A DNA stretch of 64,000 bases from Phoenix dactylifera. Taxonomy: Eukaryota; Streptophyta; Magnoliopsida; Arecales; Arecaceae. Position 1 is the first letter of the stretch. The number at the start of each line of letters is the position of its first letter. Location of the stretch: positions 27,227,146 through 27,291,145 of the forward strand of contig NC_052399.1 in assembly GCF_009389715.1 (NCBI RefSeq). Direction: 5' to 3'. This document shows, in pieces, positions 52,033 through 63,645 of the stretch. Under the pieces are notes generated by a model, which was not told the origin of the DNA, ran no database searches, and saw nothing but the letters and a program-made list of their open reading frames with translations. The translations under genes and the position numbers were made by a program.

Positions 52033-52306
52033 ATCGACAATAAAGAGATGGATATTAAATCGGTGGATGCTTGTATATTAATTCTATATCGCAGAAATAA
52101 ATAACTAAGGAGCGGATCAAAGTTATTCTGTCTTCGTAAAGAGAAATAAAGTGAGTTTTGGTGAAGAAGCAAGGTTTAGATGTAAGTTCTTGATGTACCA
52201 CAAAGAGGAAAGTCAGCTGTTTTGGTGACCTCCCTCACCTACACACAATTCTTTTGAGCCTTTTTAGGCTAGTAGATTGTAAAGTTCATGTAATGTGTTA
52301 ATTTAA

Positions 52307-52312
52307 AATAAA
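52307..52312 (+). terminator. Polyadenylation signal of the TBL gene
   Basis: AATAAA, 275 bp after the stop, preceded by TGTAAAGTTCATGTAATGTG, a good plant far-upstream (UGUA-type) element. Confidence 0.55.
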
Positions 52313-52479
52313 GAATGCCATATCTGTGATTATGAAGCATTTTGTGCCTATTTCATTCCTTTCTTTTCTTTTGCTTTGCCTTCTCAGTCATGAGTACATT
52401 CTTTTTAAATCACCACTTATTCCAAAAAATTAAGCTGACAGGATGAGATAGATTTATTTATATATTTTATATTTTCTTA

Positions 52480-52608
52480 TACTCTTCCTCACATGTGGGC
52501 CGGACTTTCTTTTAATGGGTGAGCCCAACATGTGAAATTTTTAATAATGAGGTTAAAAAGTGTGGAGATAGGATTCGAACACAGGACCTCTGCTTTGATA
52601 CCTTGTGA
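52480..52608 (-). repeat. LTR/TRIM fragment
   Basis: CTCACATGTGGGCCGGAC, GGATTCGAACACAGG and CTTTGATACCTT occur in this order. The last is a decayed initiator-Met primer site on the minus strand. The repeated phrase GAAATTTATATATTTTATATTTT on both sides suggests a local duplication. Confidence 0.45.
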
Positions 52609-52619
52609 AATTTATATAT

Positions 52620-53700
52620 TTTATATTTTTTTACACGTTCAGCAAATTGTTTTACCATATGTGGGAGTTGTTTCTTGTTTTTAACTTACGTACTAATACA
52701 CACTGACATGGTAAAGCTTTCTAGAAGATGAAGTACCAAGGCTTATTTTCCCAGCATCCATTATCGACAGCACAACTTTTGGTATCAAAAATGTTGCATG
52801 TACCCATGGCCAAAGAGTTGAACCATGCAAATTTCTGTTTCGAGGTATCTTCTAGTTTACTTCCTGCTGCTTACCAACCTAGGCCAAGAAATGTGGGGAG
52901 CTTGCTGAGGATCATCTTATGGGCTTGCCTTTCAGGTTAGTGTTATTTGATTGGAATCTTTGATGTTATTTCATTGCTTGCTGTGATGGCTTCAATGACT
53001 TAAAAAGTACTTAAGTGGATTCTTTACATGACATTAAAAAAATTTCATCTATTTCAAAATCTAACTTATATCTTGTTGTATTGGTCGATGTGGAAGGTAC
53101 TTGGAAGGCTTGTTTTTGTGTCATTAAGATGGCATGTAGTTGTAAGTTTGTGCTTCTCTCTTTTAGTCAGCCTTGTTCCACAGGGAGGATATCTGGTCAA
53201 ATATTTATCAAATGTTAGGAAGAGTTTGTTGGACTTCACAGTCATTCGCAGCACAGGTTGGATGATGCCAGATTTTTGTAGGAAATGATGCCACTGGAAA
53301 GGTGTATGAGCATCTAGAAGAGACCCCCTGTGGCTCCTATTGCCATTAGAATGTCACAACAAAGGAGTCTTCATCCATTTTGTTCACTGAACCATTTATA
53401 TTTGTTTCATGGATTGTGAGAATTCTGTCTTCTGCTTTACATCAACATACATTTTGAAAGCAAAAAGATGAGGTTAATTTTTACTTTGGTCTCTTACCTG
53501 AGATAGAAGCTGCGTATCGAGTTAATTGCAATTCCACTAACTAGTTGTTATTTCTGATGCATGAAGGCCGTCCCGAGGGATGCCTCCATGATCATTCATT
53601 GACAGAATGCAGATGAAGTTTATGCCGTTCGTTTATTCATTAGAGGACGAGTGTTGGAAATTCTATGCTTCGTCCTTCTTATATTTTTCATCACTCGTTT
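52620..53700. other. Intergenic sequence
   Basis: Open frames at 52728-52940 and 53028-53288 have no domain I know and no promoter context. Confidence 0.35.
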
Positions 53701-53714
53701 GTTACGTTTGTGGT

Positions 53715-54085
53715 TGTCACGCCCCCGCCTGTGCGGGGCACGTGAGGCACTAACTGCCCACATGGAGGCCACATGAGGGGGGAACATGGAGCTTTTCTGC
53801 AAGATATTGTTTGATTCCGGGACCCGCACGCGCCGCTCAGACTCCTCTTCGGTTTTGTTTTCCATCCAAAACGTGTCTGCAGGATTTGAAGACACCCGCT
53901 TCATATGCCTAGGCTCTGTAACGAGTCTTTTCGATGTGGGACTATTAAGCCTCACACCCTTTCCACCATCGGCACCCAGTGCCCATGTGGGGGCCACATG
54001 AGGGGGAACACGGGGCTCTCCTGCCAGATATTGTCTAGTTCCGGAGGCCGCACGCGCGCATGCGCGCCGCTCAGACCAGGTGGGG
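53715..54085 (-). mobile_element. TRIM-like fragment with two terminal-repeat copies
   Basis: A ~95-bp GC-rich unit (CCACATGAGGGGG, GATATTGTYT, CCGCACGCGC, GCGCCGCTCAGAC) occurs at ~53748-53841 and ~53975-54078. Between them lies CGATGTGGGACTATTAAGCC, the shared TRIM box on the minus strand. The outer ends are not clean (CACGCCCCCGCCTGTGCGGGG near 53720 may be one end). Confidence 0.55.
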
Positions 54086-54089
54086 TTAT

Positions 54090-55735
54090 AACCGTCTCAA
54101 CAGTTGGCGATCATGGCCATTGGTTTGGGTTTCCATATGGACCGCCGATCAGGTCGGTCTATTTGGCCCGGTATTTACAGTAGTCATGCATACTGGTGGC
54201 GGAAAACATCCACCACTTGTTACGTTTGTCAACGTTTTTGGGCAACTCAGGGAAGACTATTTCTTTTGTTTCTTCTTCTCTGGCTTTCCGTTCATTGCCA
54301 AATCGTGTAACTAAAGTTGTTTTGTTTTATTTCGTTATTTCATAGAAAATACAGAGCTTCATTACTTATTGATGCTTACAACTTGAATTCAAGTTTTAAG
54401 CCTTTTCCACTTTCATCCATTATATTAGATTCTTGTTCTTTAGATATATTGGAGCTAAAGATGAAACAGTTGTGAACAGTTGAAGATCTCGGATGGGCTT
54501 GGAGTTGTAATCCATTGGCCAGGTGGCCCTAGTTTGTATTGGCCTTGGTTTGAAATAAACGACCAGGAGCCTAACAGATTGGGCCTTGGAGGCAATATGT
54601 TTTGCTCTTTGAACTAATGATTTTCCCATAACCACAAACTCACTCATTGACAGGTCTCTTCTTTTTCCATGGAGCAAAACAAGGGGAAACTGCGTCTTAT
54701 TTCATCTAAGTAATCCTGTAGCCCTTCTCCCATCTATGTTAACTTCATGAATCTGTTTCCTTTTCTGGCCTTACAAAACATATTGGATACTTTACCGTCT
54801 TAAGTAAGTTGGCCAAAACTTTTTCCACAATCATCGTGTTTATGCGATTAATCACTATGCTGAAGACTTCCAATTTCAATCTCTAATGTTATCATCAACC
54901 AGATAAAATTTAGGCTGCCTTTCGAGAAAGTTATAGATCTCTTGATGGTGTTGGTTTATCTAGAACTATGCAATGTAATGCATAAATCTATTATTATATA
55001 GGTAGTGCAGCTAAGAGTTCAATTAAGAATAGTTAGGTAAAAGCTGAAGGATTTTTTAATAGTATTAGTAGTAGTCTAGACCTCTGTTTTCTTCCATTTT
55101 TCCCCATTCTGCATATGATGTCTGGTTGCAACCATGTAGGAGCCATCCTGCCAATTTATAGCAAAACATATGGAAGAGAAGAATGAGCTCTTGGTCAGGC
55201 ATATCTGCAAAGAGGGGTGCTTTGGATTGGATGTATTCATATTAGATATGTATGATCTATATCTTAGCAGACAACAAAAAAAAAGAAAAAAAAAAGGAAG
55301 AAAAGAATGAGCTCTCAATTTTTTACTTGGAGGAGAGCTTTTTAATAAATGGTCATAGAGATTGGTGAAGCTTGATCAGTTGCTCAAGAGCAGGAAAGTA
55401 TATATGATGAGGACGTTGCACCTTGAACATTCATACATTCTTTGAAGGGTTTTCTGTCGAGCCAACTTCTACTGGCATTATTACTGGGACATTTGTTTTG
55501 CAGAACGTTTGAGCACAAAATTATGGAGAAAGATTTTGATTCGAAATTCTTTTGATGAAGGCTGATGTTTGTCCGATTCTTATTGGGTTTAGTAAAAATA
55601 ATATCACCATCATCCTGCCAAGTTCTCGGTCCATCTGGTTGCATGGCTTTAACTGACAATATTATTTTTTAAAAAATATATGATGGCCTATAGATAACAG
55701 CTGTATGTCCAACGTAATGTTATATCTTAACCATA
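54090..55735. other. Intergenic sequence
   Basis: Short A-rich runs at ~55275-55300. Nothing supportable as a gene. Confidence 0.4.
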
Positions 55736-55740
55736 AGAGT

Positions 55741-56201
55741 TAGGGATGCAAATAGGTTGGATCGGGTTGGGACATGAGTGACCCCGACCCGACCCGATTT
55801 CTTATATGGATCCTAATTTTGGATACAGACCCAACCCAATAGAAGATCGGGCCGGATCGGGTTCACCTCTATAATATTTGATCCAAAGGGTGATTCAGGT
55901 CAGGTCATATATAATCTAGATCCAATCCAAAAAATTTGGGTCTGATTCGAGTCAAGGTCAGATCCAGTTCGGGTCAACCATCCATGGCTTCAGAATTTGT
56001 TTGCACAGCCCGCGTGCCCAAATAATTTTACAGATTCGGGTCGGGTTGGGTCGTCGAATTGACAATCCAAAATTATCCAAATTTCAAATGGATCGGATCG
56101 GGTTAGAATTTAATAAATTCATACTTGACCCAGAAAATGGAATGAGTCCAAATTAGGATCCGATCCGGCCCACGGGTCAACCCAACCTATTTGTAACCTT
56201 A
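55741..56201. mobile_element. Palindromic hAT-like MITE
   Basis: The left end TAGGGATGCAAATAGGTTGG and the right end CCAACCTATTTGTAACCTTA are inverted repeats. Both halves are full of GGGTCGGGT/ATCGGGTTGGG words in opposite orientation, so the whole 460 bp can fold back. The flanks ATAAGAGT and ATAATAGC may be an 8-bp duplication with two changes. No coding content. Confidence 0.7.
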
Positions 56202-56694
56202 TAATAGCTGCATATAAATACAAGACTTCGATAGTTTTGCCTGCAGTTTTTAAGAGTTCTGGTGTATATTACTGTTTTCTATTTTATCTTCCTGTTCAAT
56301 AGAACCTGTCATGTACCAAAAAAAATAGATGTATATAAATGTATTAGTTGTTTCAAGAATTTGGTTTTAATTTATTTTTTATTTATTGTAGTAAACAAAT
56401 TCAGAATAATGTTACGTAGGTAATATAAAATTTGAAATGCTGCTATGTTAGCGAGCAATGCTATTATAATGAGATGACACTATACAAATTTCTTAAAATC
56501 TTTCAAGTTTAGGAATGTCCACCCAAGCTAAGTCCATGTACTTATTACATCAATCTATTTCAGTTTAAGGCATGGTCTATATATCTCAACAATACGCCTT
56601 GACTGGGAGCATCCACAGGAGCGAATGACTCTTTTTTTTTCCCCTTTTTTTGAGCGGCAAGAAAGAGATGAAAGGCCTTGTGATGACCATGAAG

Positions 56695-57105
56695 GCGTAT
56701 TTAGTTCTTGGGTACTGAATAGATTTTGGGTTCTTGTATAGGATTAAGAAATCCAAATAACACCTTCCGGCTAGCTTTTTTAGATGAAATCTTAAATTGT
56801 GATAAATTGTATCAAAGTGAACCTAGCTCATAGTCTTTATGGATTAGGGGACACTACAACATGGGTTTATGAGAGCTGACCATGGGCCGATCATGGTACT
56901 TATGATCAAATTTGAATGGATTTGAAACCTTAGCCTTGTGAGGATGTCAAGGCTTAAACGAAGAAAAATACGAAGATATGTCCGAGAATGTATTTAGTTC
57001 CAAATTGGCTAATACACTAGATAGATCTTAGGTACTTGTAAAGGGTTAATAAAACTAAATAACAACTTCCGACTAGTTTTTTTAGATGAAATCCTGAATA
57101 ATAAT
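56695..57105 (+). mobile_element. Decayed TRIM element
   Basis: Two direct terminal segments (~56695-56800 and ~56985-57105) share TATTTAGTTC, GATYTTRGGTWCTTGTA, AATAACAMCTTCCGRCTAG and TTTTTTTAGATGAAATC. Between them TGTATCAAAGTGAACC is a decayed primer site. Same family as 6240-6678, plus orientation. Confidence 0.65.
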
Positions 57106-57109
57106 AGGC

Positions 57110-58985
57110 CTACCCTTATGCTAGTACCTTGGTTTTGTGATTGCTTTAAAGATAGCTAGCCTAATCTCATCGATTGTATCTCTACAACCACACCTACATA
57201 GATGAGCCTAAGAAGAGTGTGATGCAACTTGTAGACTCCTAGCATAACTAGATATAGACTAAATTAGGGTAATCAGCCTTCCTCTTATCATTACATTAAA
57301 AAATGCTTTTAATAAGATGGGACTACGAAGCAATATATTCCGAATTTTTTAGTGCTTCTGTTGTCACCCTGAAATAACTTGCTGATCTCTTGAATTCTTG
57401 TCTTGGGATCTCCAATTATGAAGTTTTGGTTGCCATTGTTAGGTGATTAGTTAATAGGTTTCACTGCCATCCCTTTTGGTAATTCTATAGATTTCCTTCC
57501 TGAAGTCTTCTAGTTAAATGGAATTGCTATATTATGGATAGGGTTTTTTTGAAGAAGAGGCGGAGAAACAGGACTTAGACATTGATTGTATGTAGGTATG
57601 GTTGGGCCTTGGGTTATCTGGGCTTGGCTTGGGGTAAGGCCTAGTGTCGCCCCGAGCTCAGTCCAAAATTTCTGCCTTATTTTTTAGGTGCCTATGGAAC
57701 AAGCTGATATTTTTGAATTTTAGTGGCAATTTACCGAGAAATGTCCAGGCTTACCACAAAAATAATAACTTTATTTTTATTTTATTAATATTTCATTTTG
57801 GCTTGAGCTTTTTTTTAAAAGTTTTGTTGAGTGTTTCTATTATTAAATTTTCATTGTTCTTTTCATCTACTGCATCCACCTTATGTTGAAAATAATTAGA
57901 CAATTTTTTTCATTTTTTCCATATTTTTCTTCTATCTGAAGTGACCATTCATAGTTAGCAGATCTTTTTTATGTTTCAGGGATAAGGTAAAGAACTTTGA
58001 TATTGGGTAGATTTAACAAAGACTGCAATGAGTTAGAATTTCTTATCAAGATTGATTTTCTTTTGGCTCATTTCATAAACCAACGCTTGCAGTCCATGAG
58101 TCCACTAGAAAACCAAGCTTCCTCGATCATGTAATATTATGTTCCAAATTCTCATATTCTCTACCATACTTTTGTTTTGATGCATGGCCATAATTTTTAT
58201 GCAGTGAAGGTGGTGCAGTATGTGTCACAAAGTGTATTAGAAATGTAGATAAAATTATATTGCGATAAATAAAATCTTCCTTTAAATTATGATTGTGTGG
58301 TGATGGGTTTTGTAGTTGAATCTATAGTGGTTGCGGTGGTATCCCCAAATAGCCCTAGTAGGCCTACCAGGATTAAGATTTTCAATGGTAGGATATAATC
58401 TTGAAAGTGTCAAGTAATAGCCTAAATAGCATTTCCAGCTTCCGAAAATTTTGCTCAGAGAATTTGTCTTGCAGAGGTGATATTATCTAAACTTATATGC
58501 CGTAACTGCAAAGATATAGTAAACAAACAATTCTACTATAAAAGTATTGAAATTTTTTAATCTATTTTTTCTTGATTAATTAACGAAAGGCTTCTACAGA
58601 TATAAAACAGAAAGAGAGAGGGAGAGAGAGAAATTAAGTTTTAAGATGCCACCAGGTTTAAGGCACATTATTGAGCTTGTAGTTCAAATAATCGATAGCA
58701 GTCTACTCAAAGATACAATGAACTATGTCCACATGAATCTGAACCAAATTCCAAATAAAATGAAAATCTTTCTTTACTCTTTTCAATTTAAATTTACCCT
58801 CTCTTCCCAAGTACTCAGAGTGCATTATAGTTCACGCACTAAATGTTGAAAAAAAAGGCACTATCACTAGGGATTGAAGAGAAGCAAGTCAAATAAACAA
58901 GAGAAGATGGGTCAAGCACTACACCAAAACTCATGCATGTTTGGACAAACTAAGTCATGTTATTTGCGGTCATGTGTAGCAGTGT
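57110..58985. other. Intergenic sequence
   Basis: AT-rich; no supported gene. A short GA tract lies at ~58610-58630. Confidence 0.4.
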
Positions 58986-58989
58986 AGGT

Positions 58990-59545
58990 GAAATCTGGGG
59001 CTCTACCTCTGCTTGTAGAGCATCCTGTATGGTGTTTTTACCTAGGAGCCTCCACCTTCGAGTTTTCTCAAGGTTAACTTCGACGGTTGTGTTCTGCAGG
59101 GCGGTGCGAGGGGAGGTCCGGGCTTTGTGGTTAGAGGTCCGGACTCCAGGGTGGTTGCTGCTGGGGGCTGCCAGCTATTTGACATGGTCTAGTTTGTGCT
59201 ATGTGCGGCATGCTCTGCAGGCGAGGATGGTGATCTTAGAGGATGACTCTGCAACGATCATTGGGTGAATTTAGCGGTCTTCAGGGGGGATTGGCGATTA
59301 TCACTCGTTGTTGAGAGATATTCCAGCCATGGTCCAAGATGGAATGGCCATTCAGGCGAAGCATACTTTCCGTGAGGCGAATAGGGCGGCCGATTGGGTG
59401 GCTTTGTTTGTTGCCAATCATTCTGGAGGACACCTATGAGTGGGTGAGGCAGAGTTGCCTAGTGCTCTCCGAGAAGTACTGCTTTTTGATTTTCTTGGCT
59501 GTATTCGTACTCGTTTAGTATAATTCTTCCAGTTTAGTAAAAAAA
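58990..59545 (+). mobile_element. LINE 3' end with RNase H domain and poly-A tail
   Basis: Plus-strand frames read VNFDGCVLQGG near 59070 (start of an RNase H domain), then EANRAADWVALFVANHSGG near 59375, and LLFDFLGCIRTRL near 59485, followed by A11 at 59538-59548. Order and motifs match the LINE remnant at 20478-22500, so both come from one family. It is truncated and frameshifted. Confidence 0.75.
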
Positions 59546-59548
59546 AAA

Positions 59549-60300
59549 ATGATATTTATTTTATCTTATTCCTAATATATCTGATAGTTAAATTTAGAAT
59601 TTAACAAATTTATAGAAAACCAAGAAATATGAGACTATTCCAATAGTGTCATGACTCGGTGTTCTAGAAATGGACTCGCATGCAAAGTGAACCGGTTCAC
59701 TTTAGCTTTTTTGTTTTGAAAAAAAAATAAATCATTATGGAAATACAATAACTTTGGCAATGAAATGGAAAATAATATTGAAAACATGATATATAGATCT
59801 GTCACAGTGTCCACGATGCAAACCAATAGGATGGAAATGTAAGTTTCCTGCATAATATTATGTCAAGAGATTCTCTAGAACCAATATTTCTGATATGCTT
59901 CTCATGTCTACCGATATGAGGATACGATAAGATGATTAGTGTTTGTAGCTTGTCTTAGAAAAGTACTGAAATGAATGATTTGAGAGAAGATGGCAGATAC
60001 GTCCATACAAGAATCTCTTTCAAGCTCGTTACTCTTCCGAAGGATGGCATCCGAGAAACATCACGCAGGCATGACATATAGCATGGCCAAAAAGAAGGAA
60101 CAATGGCCAATGAAAAGAGTTACTGTTTGGGAAGTTGAGGGAGCTTGGAACGGAAATCACTCAACAAGGGACAATGGAATAGTTAGTCTAGACCACCCAA
60201 TCTCATAATCCAATACCACGCATGAATAAAATGTAATAGACATAGAGATGATGAAATTGAAAATTATTAGATCCTCTTAACTGTTTTGAACATGTCATGC
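59549..60300. other. Intergenic sequence
   Basis: I see no supported gene. Confidence 0.4.
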
Positions 60301-60302
60301 AG

Positions 60303-61850
60303 CAATCTAGAAACTCACATAAAAAGATTAGTCGGAAGGTATTGATGTGGGGTCGGAACCCCGACACCAGCCCACACACCGGCCGAGCAGGAAAAGCATC
60401 CGCGTCCTCCCCGAGGTATTGTCCGCTCTGGGATTGCCGCTTCGGGTCTCGGCGGGAGGTCGCCCAGGGCCGTGGCCCAATGACAGTCACCGCCGAGCCC
60501 TGACGGCGCGGGGGGCCGCGGAGGTACTACCCCTACCCTCACGGTTTTGTCCTACAAAAGGGCCCTTGGTAAGGAGAGGTTATTGAGCCCCCCATTTAAG
60601 GCACAGACCTTTCCGCTGATTAGCCGATGTGGGACTAAACTGGGAACCCCATCCCACAACACAGCCCCCCAGCGGGAAGGTCTGTGCGTGGCCGGGGCCC
60701 TTCCTCTAGCGCCATCTGATGTGGGGTCGGAACCCCGACACCAGCCCACACACCGGCCGAGCAGGGAAAGCATCCGCGTCCTCCCCGAGGTATTGTCCGC
60801 TCTGGGATTGCCGCTTCGGGTCTCGGCGGGAGGTCGCCCAGGGCCGTGGCCCAATGACAGTCACCGCCGAGCCCTGACGGCGCGGGGGGCCGCGGAGGTA
60901 CTACCCCTACCCTCACGGTTTTGTCCTACAAAAGGGCCCTCGGTAAGGAGAGGTTATTGAGCCCCCCATTTAAGGCACAGACCTTTCCGCTGATTAGCCG
61001 ATGTGGGACTAAACTGGGAACCCCATCCCACAACACAGCCCCCCAGCGGGAAGGTCTGTGCGTGGCCGGGGCCCTTCCTCTAGCGCCATCTGATGTGGGG
61101 TCGGAACCCCGACACCAGCCCACACACCGGCCGAGCAGGGAAAGCATCCGCGTCCTCCCCGAGGTATTGTCCGCTCTGGGATTGCCGCTTCGGGTCTCGG
61201 CGGGAGGTCGCCCAGGGCCGTGGCCCAATGACAGTCACCGCCGAGCCCTGACGGCGCGGGGGGCCGCGGAGGTACTACCCCTACCCTCACGGTTTTGTCC
61301 TACAAAAGGGCCCTCGGTCATGAGAGAGTGCTGGAGCAGCTCAGCTCAGAGCGATATGGTATTGTCCGCTTTGGGAACCGTGGGCGCTTTCGCTCGCACG
61401 GTGGCGGACCCACCTGCAGGCGCGTGGCAGCTGGACAGGTGTCCCTCACGGTTTTGTCCCCCCGTAGGGGGGCCCTCTTACCTCCAGCCCGTGGGCACAA
61501 CAGGTATTATTTGGGTATCTTGATCTTGTATAAATACTCAAGATATATCCGATGCATAGTAGCTCTTATGTTCTAGCAAGGCTAAAGATTTAAATCTAGT
61601 CGAATCTAATTACAAGTACCACAAATTCAATTGTAAATACTATGACCAGTCTATGGCTGACCCAAATAATCCCGGATATCTCTTAGTCCATATGGGTCAT
61701 AAGCCGAATCCATTTTGATACCATTTGTAATAACTCAGAATTTTAGTGACATAAAAGGACTATAGCTGAAAGATGTTACTTTAATTAGTTTCTTAAACAA
61801 GATAATTCGCTGGAAGGCTATGAGGGACATCAAAGACGAGTCCCCACAAA
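60303..61850 (-). mobile_element. Old TRIM element, interrupted by the nested array
   Basis: Without the insert, ...TAGTCGGAAGGTAT joins TATTTGGGTATCTTG..., which matches the LTR of 6240-6678 (TAGCCGAAAGTTAT/TATTTGGGTTCCTTG). The internal part follows to ~61725, with the decayed primer site ATTTTGATACCATT at ~61713-61726 and a second worn LTR (~61727-61850). The many substitutions show it is older than the insert. Confidence 0.75.
60343..61502 (-). mobile_element. Nested TRIM array: three LTRs plus a chimeric end, perfect TSD
   Basis: On the plus strand: LTR 60343-60661 (319 bp), internal 60662-60716 (55 bp), LTR 60717-61035, internal 61036-61090, then a third LTR from 61091 that matches exactly to 61318 and is replaced by unrelated but similarly GC-rich LTR sequence (61319-61502). 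Minus-strand LTRs start TGTTGTGGGATGGGG and end CCCCACATCA. The site TGGCGCTAGAGGAAGG follows as a possible primer site, and CCCGCTGGGGGGCTG is the polypurine tract. GGTAT flanks the composite at 60338-60342 and 61503-61507. Units differ by only about two bases. Open frames across it are repeat artefacts, not genes. Confidence 0.88.

Positions 61851-61852
<2 letters not shown>

Positions 61853-61889
<37 letters not shown>
61853..61889. repeat. (AG)n microsatellite
   Basis: About 18 AG units. Confidence 0.95.
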
Positions 61890-61891
<2 letters not shown>

Positions 61892-63570
61892 CAAAGAGCT
61901 AATTAATGTATTAGATGAAGTCCTTAAGGACTAGGGACGGAGTCTATGCTCATGCCTGTAGGCTTGATGCCCAGCCGGTGCATAGCAGAGTGACTTTCTA
62001 CTACATTATGAATTAATTTAGTTTAAAAATAAAAACAAAACTAAGACACAGCCGTGAACCTTTTTCTTCTCTCTTTAATGTCGCTAGCCCTTCTAATTAT
62101 TAAAATAACGTGATATTTGTGTCTCAGACGTCACATTTGCGTTAGTACCCAAAGTTGCTATTGGCTGATCTGAGTTGAATTTAGAGGACCCCTTTCTCAA
62201 AAAAAAAACGAGTTGAATTTAGAGGTCATTCTGGCCAATGACCCAACAATTAGACTCTCCTCTTCTTCAAATGTATATTGGACTGCTGCAGGCATAATCA
62301 AAACGTTGACATAATAAATTGATTATTTTTGAAATTATTGTCCAGCCATTTGTCATTTCTCACATGATGCAGACAAGCATTTCCCTGTACAACATCACTT
62401 ATATCATATTAAATTATTATTACTATATATATATATATATATGTAGATGTATATGAAAGAAAAGCATTTCCCTCAAAGTAAATTTCTTGTATTTCCTTCA
62501 AATTTCATGTTACCCTCCTGTATCATACACCGAGTGACAACCATGGGATCCTTAATAATAATAGATATCTCTATGTAAACATACATATTAGAGGCATGGG
62601 AATTATGACGACGTGAGAACAAACAAAGCTCTTTGCTGTTGCACCCAATTGCCAAAAGGTTGGGTCGGATTCAACCAATAAAGAAGATGGAGTGAGACCA
62701 CTGCCTCTATCTTTCTCCCTCGTTCGGAAGGATCCTTCCGAGAAGTCGACGATCAAAATGCCCTTCTTTTTCCGCAAAGGATTCTTGAATTCTTGGCTCC
62801 CAATCATTTGCCTCTTGCGTGCGGGGAAGCGCTCCCCTTGAGAGGACTCGTCATCCCTTTCACGCGCCACATACACTTTTGGCTTCGTTGAACTACGGGA
62901 GGAGCTTCTTCTCTGAAATCACATAGAATATAGCATGGGGGCTTACGTCTCTACCCTAAAAAAAAAAAACTAACGTCATGCATGCATGTATCCCTATCAA
63001 AAGAGCCCAACCTAACTTGGGCACATATCATCTTTGATATGATGTGAATTTGTTTTATGTGTGCCTTTCTTATGGGCATATCCATGATGGAAGTATTGGC
63101 TACGTATGCGCTAATTAGCAGAAGCATTTCCTCATGGTCGGTATTTTAATATACATCGACACCATAATCGGTGCATACAAAATTAGTGATAGATTAGTGT
63201 TGGTCTTTTATAATATTATCTAAAAGCTATATTTTAATTGAATATTTAACTAATAGCTTCTGAGATTGATGATTTCAGCAAAGGATTTCTTTGGCTGCAT
63301 GTCTTTGTCAAATTTGATCTTGCGTTCTTACGTAAAAGATAATTTTCCCGGTACTAACAGTGTTTTATATATGTTTCGTTTCTATCCCTCATGAAGACTA
63401 CAATTCCATAAATCACAGCCACGAAGAATACAGGCAAGAAAGATTTTAGATTTTGAAAAGAATTTTATCAATGACCAGCTTGAAAGTATCTTAAGCTAGT
63501 GCAGAACTGAAAATTTGGTTTGCGCATTAACTAAGGTATATACTATATAGTTTATGGAGTCATACTGAAT
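61890..63570. other. Intergenic sequence
   Basis: A short AT repeat lies at ~62424-62442. The direct repeat GAGTTGAATTTAGAGG occurs at ~62170 and ~62210. The minus-strand frame at 62571-62876 has no domain I recognise. Confidence 0.35.
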
Positions 63571-63573
63571 AAA

Positions 63574-63642
63574 AGGGTTGCAAGTGGGTTGGGTGAAAAC
63601 CTTGATCCAACTGACACCTGACCCAACCCACTTACAAGCAGG
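63574..63642. repeat. Short inverted repeat, deleted MITE remnant
   Basis: GGGTTGCAAGTGGGTTGGG (left arm) faces CCCAACCCACTTACAAGCA (right arm) across ~30 bp. The arms resemble the ends of the 55741-56201 element, so this is probably a strongly deleted relative. Confidence 0.55.
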
Positions 63643-63645
63643 AGC

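Noticed and set aside
52560..52600. GGATTCGAACACAGG as a possible tRNA T-arm
   Set aside because: No acceptor stem, D arm or anticodon arm around it; it belongs to an LTR/TRIM fragment with a primer-site remnant.
60347..61523. Long overlapping open frames of 80-200 codons on both strands of the GC-rich array
   Set aside because: They repeat with the 374-bp unit, overlap on both strands and cover LTR and internal parts alike. GC-rich repeat DNA has few stops, so these are artefacts.
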